This document shows, piece by piece, positions 6,486 through 7,701 of a stretch of 7,701 nucleotides of DNA (positions are counted from its first letter, which is position 1; each line of letters opens with the position of its first letter). The notes under the pieces were generated by a model. The model did not search any database and was not told the DNA's origin. It saw only the letters and a list, made by a program, of their open reading frames with translations. Source of the DNA: an uncultured Archangium sp. (GTDB taxonomy: Bacteria; Myxococcota; Myxococcia; Myxococcales; Myxococcaceae). The translations under genes and the position numbers were made by a program. The stretch is from contig CAMLFP010000268.1 of assembly GCA_946479335.1 (NCBI GenBank), forward strand, positions 1-7,701. Reading direction: 5' to 3'.

Positions 6486-7192
6486 TCGTCGCCACCCTCG
6501 CGTCGTTGCTCCTCACGTCAGCGCCCGAGCTGCGCCGCGAGGAGAACCTCGACTTCACGCCCGACGCCGCCTTCCAGGCCGACGGCGGCGTGCAGTTCTT
6601 CTACGCCTTCGCGACGCCCGAAGAGGCGCGCAAGCCGCCGGAGGGCTCCGCGCTGGCGCGCCTGAGCACGCTCGACGATCACGCGAAGCCGGGCGAGCGC
6701 CTGTTCGTGTTGATGACCCGACTCGTCTACACGCTCGACCGCGACATCCGCTTCTTCACCGAAGCGCGCGCGCGTGACGTCGACTACCTCAACGCCATCG
6801 CGCCGGAGGTGCGCGCCACCGTCGACGACCGCGGCGTCTTCCACGCCGACTTCACGCCGTCGAGCAGCTTCTCCATCGAGTGGCAGGAGCCCGTCTCACC
6901 GGAGTCGCCGCTGCTGCCCTTCTTGCCGGCGAGCGCGCGCCCCGCGTCGATCATCGTGCAGCGCAACTTCGACTTCGCGCGCGTGCTGGGCTTCCGCACC
7001 GCCGAACGCAGCGTCACGTGGACCGCGCATGTCCCCGTCGGCCGGGGCCGCACCCGCGTCTACGTGTACAGCCTGAGCCTGATGCACAACATTCCCCCGC
7101 CGTTCATGGGCGGGAAGCAGCGCGTGTACCGCGAGGCCGTCGACAACATCGCGATGCTCATCACCCGGCTGCGCGAGTACGACGGGCCGTAA
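6482..7192 (+). CDS. Hypothetical protein, probably exported, last gene of the carotenoid operon
   Basis: I do not recognise this 236-residue protein. It starts at GTG 6482, overlapping the desaturase stop as GTGA, with a GGAGG at 6473-6477. The N-terminus MIVATLASLLLTSAPELRRE is a short hydrophobic stretch that could be a weak signal peptide, although no basic residues precede it. The rest is soluble in character: alternating charged and aromatic segments, FHADFTPSSSFSIEW (about 120-134), a strand-like stretch RVYVYSLSLMHN, and a final amphipathic helix of about 25 residues ending in LITRLREYDGP. The strand-rich core followed by a long C-terminal helix is faintly like START/SRPBCC lipid-binding folds, a weak guess only. 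Tight coupling to the crt genes suggests a role in carotenoid synthesis, transport or storage. It ends in TAA at 7190-7192. Confidence 0.75.
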   Translation: MIVATLASLLLTSAPELRREENLDFTPDAAFQADGGVQFFYAFATPEEARKPPEGSALARLSTLDDHAKPGERLFVLMTRLVYTLDRDIRFFTEARARDVDYLNAIAPEVRATVDDRGVFHADFTPSSSFSIEWQEPVSPESPLLPFLPASARPASIIVQRNFDFARVLGFRTAERSVTWTAHVPVGRGRTRVYVYSLSLMHNIPPPFMGGKQRVYREAVDNIAMLITRLREYDGP

Positions 7193-7216
7193 GCGGTTGG
7201 CCTCCTGCGCCATTCG

Positions 7217-7240
7217 GAGCATGCTCGCCCCATGCTGGGG
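7217..7240. repeat. Short overlapping inverted repeats around the start of the PAS-domain gene
   Basis: Three overlapping symmetries lie here: the perfect 10-base palindrome GAGCATGCTC (7217-7226), AGCATG paired with CATGCT around a 7-base loop (7218-7223 and 7231-7236), and CCCC-atgct-GGGG (7228-7240) spanning the ATG. They could form alternative small hairpins over the ribosome-binding region, or be an operator half. In so GC-rich a sequence such short repeats can arise by chance. There is no U-run, so it is not a classical terminator. Confidence 0.3.
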
Positions 7241-7701
7241 GAAGACACCGAGACGCTCGACGCCTGGCTGCGTGACGGTGGGCGGGCGCTCCTCGACGCG
7301 TTGACGGGCCACGCCTCCGAGGTCTTCGGCGTCATCGACCTCTCCCGGCGCGTCCGTTACATGAACTGGACGACGCCGCGCTACACGAGGGACTCCGTCC
7401 TCGGGCGCGACGCCTTCGAGTTCGTCCCTCCCGATTCGCTGGAGAACGCGCGCCTCGCGTTCCACACCACGCTCGTGGAGGGGAAGCCCGCGCGCTTCGA
7501 GATGATGTCCATCGGCGAGGGCGGCGTCATCGCGTGGTCGGTGCAGCTCTCGCCCATCTTCGACCACGGCCGCGTCATCGGCGCCTTCACCATCAACACC
7601 GACGTCACCGCCGAGCGCCGCGAGTTCCTCGATCGCGATCGCTTCTTCGCGCTCTCGCTCGACCTGCTGGTGGTCGCCTCTCCCGAGGGACACTTCCGTC
7701 G
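7232..7701 (+). CDS. PAS-domain sensory protein, N-terminal part (probable histidine kinase; runs off window)
   Basis: An open frame starts at ATG 7232 and continues to the right edge without a stop, giving 156 residues. After a short helical lead (DTETLDAWLRDGGRALLDAL), residues about 29-125 read as a PAS fold: EVFGVIDLSRRVRYMN, GRDAFEFVPPDS, a central helix, and the closing strands WSVQLSPIFDHGRVIGAFTIN ending DVTAERRE, the usual PAC-type exit into a linker helix. A second PAS domain seems to begin at about residue 132 (RFFALSLDLLVVASPEGHFRR). Tandem PAS modules of this kind in myxobacteria usually sit in front of a histidine kinase or hybrid kinase, but the output domain is outside the window. 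The 39-base gap and lack of overlap break the pattern of the upstream operon, so it is probably a separate unit. A GGAG lies 12 bases before the ATG, which is a little far. Confidence 0.75.
   Translation, partial: MLGEDTETLDAWLRDGGRALLDALTGHASEVFGVIDLSRRVRYMNWTTPRYTRDSVLGRDAFEFVPPDSLENARLAFHTTLVEGKPARFEMMSIGEGGVIAWSVQLSPIFDHGRVIGAFTINTDVTAERREFLDRDRFFALSLDLLVVASPEGHFR

Noticed and set aside
7193..7231. Intrinsic terminator in the gap after the operon
   Set aside because: The inverted repeats there are short, overlap the next start codon, and are not followed by a T-run.

Overview
The window looks like the distal part of a carotenoid biosynthesis operon from a high-GC myxobacterium (Myxococcota). 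The evidence is the strong G/C bias at third codon positions, the gene content crtB(end)-crtD-crtC, and a MerR/B12-binding repressor of the CarA/CarH type, a combination familiar from the carB-carA cluster of Myxococcus xanthus. All assignments come from reading motifs by eye; no database search was possible.

Layout, all on the + strand: the last 23 codons of a probable phytoene synthase (1-74); a CrtD-type carotenoid desaturase (71-1495); a CrtC-type carotenoid 1,2-hydratase (1492-2379); a membrane GT21/HpnI-like glycosyltransferase (2376-3386); a PlsC-like acyltransferase (3383-4057); a CarH/CarA-like B12-dependent photoreceptor repressor (4054-4947); a second CrtI-family desaturase (4944-6485); and a small, probably exported protein of unknown function (6482-7192). 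All seven junctions are 4-base ATGA or GTGA stop/start overlaps, so this is one translationally coupled operon with no internal gap. After 39 bases a PAS-domain sensory protein begins (7232 onward) and runs off the window; it is probably a separate unit.

Inferred pathway: phytoene made upstream by CrtE/CrtB is desaturated by the CrtI-type enzyme. CrtC hydrates the psi end group to a tertiary 1-hydroxyl and CrtD adds the 3,4 double bond. The glycosyltransferase would then put a sugar on the hydroxyl, and the acyltransferase would esterify that sugar, giving a carotenoid glycoside ester of the myxobactin/myxobactone kind known from myxobacteria. The embedded repressor keeps the residues needed for adenosylcobalamin light sensing, so the operon probably encodes its own light-relieved repressor. 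Its promoter and operator lie upstream of the window. No lycopene cyclase gene is present here.
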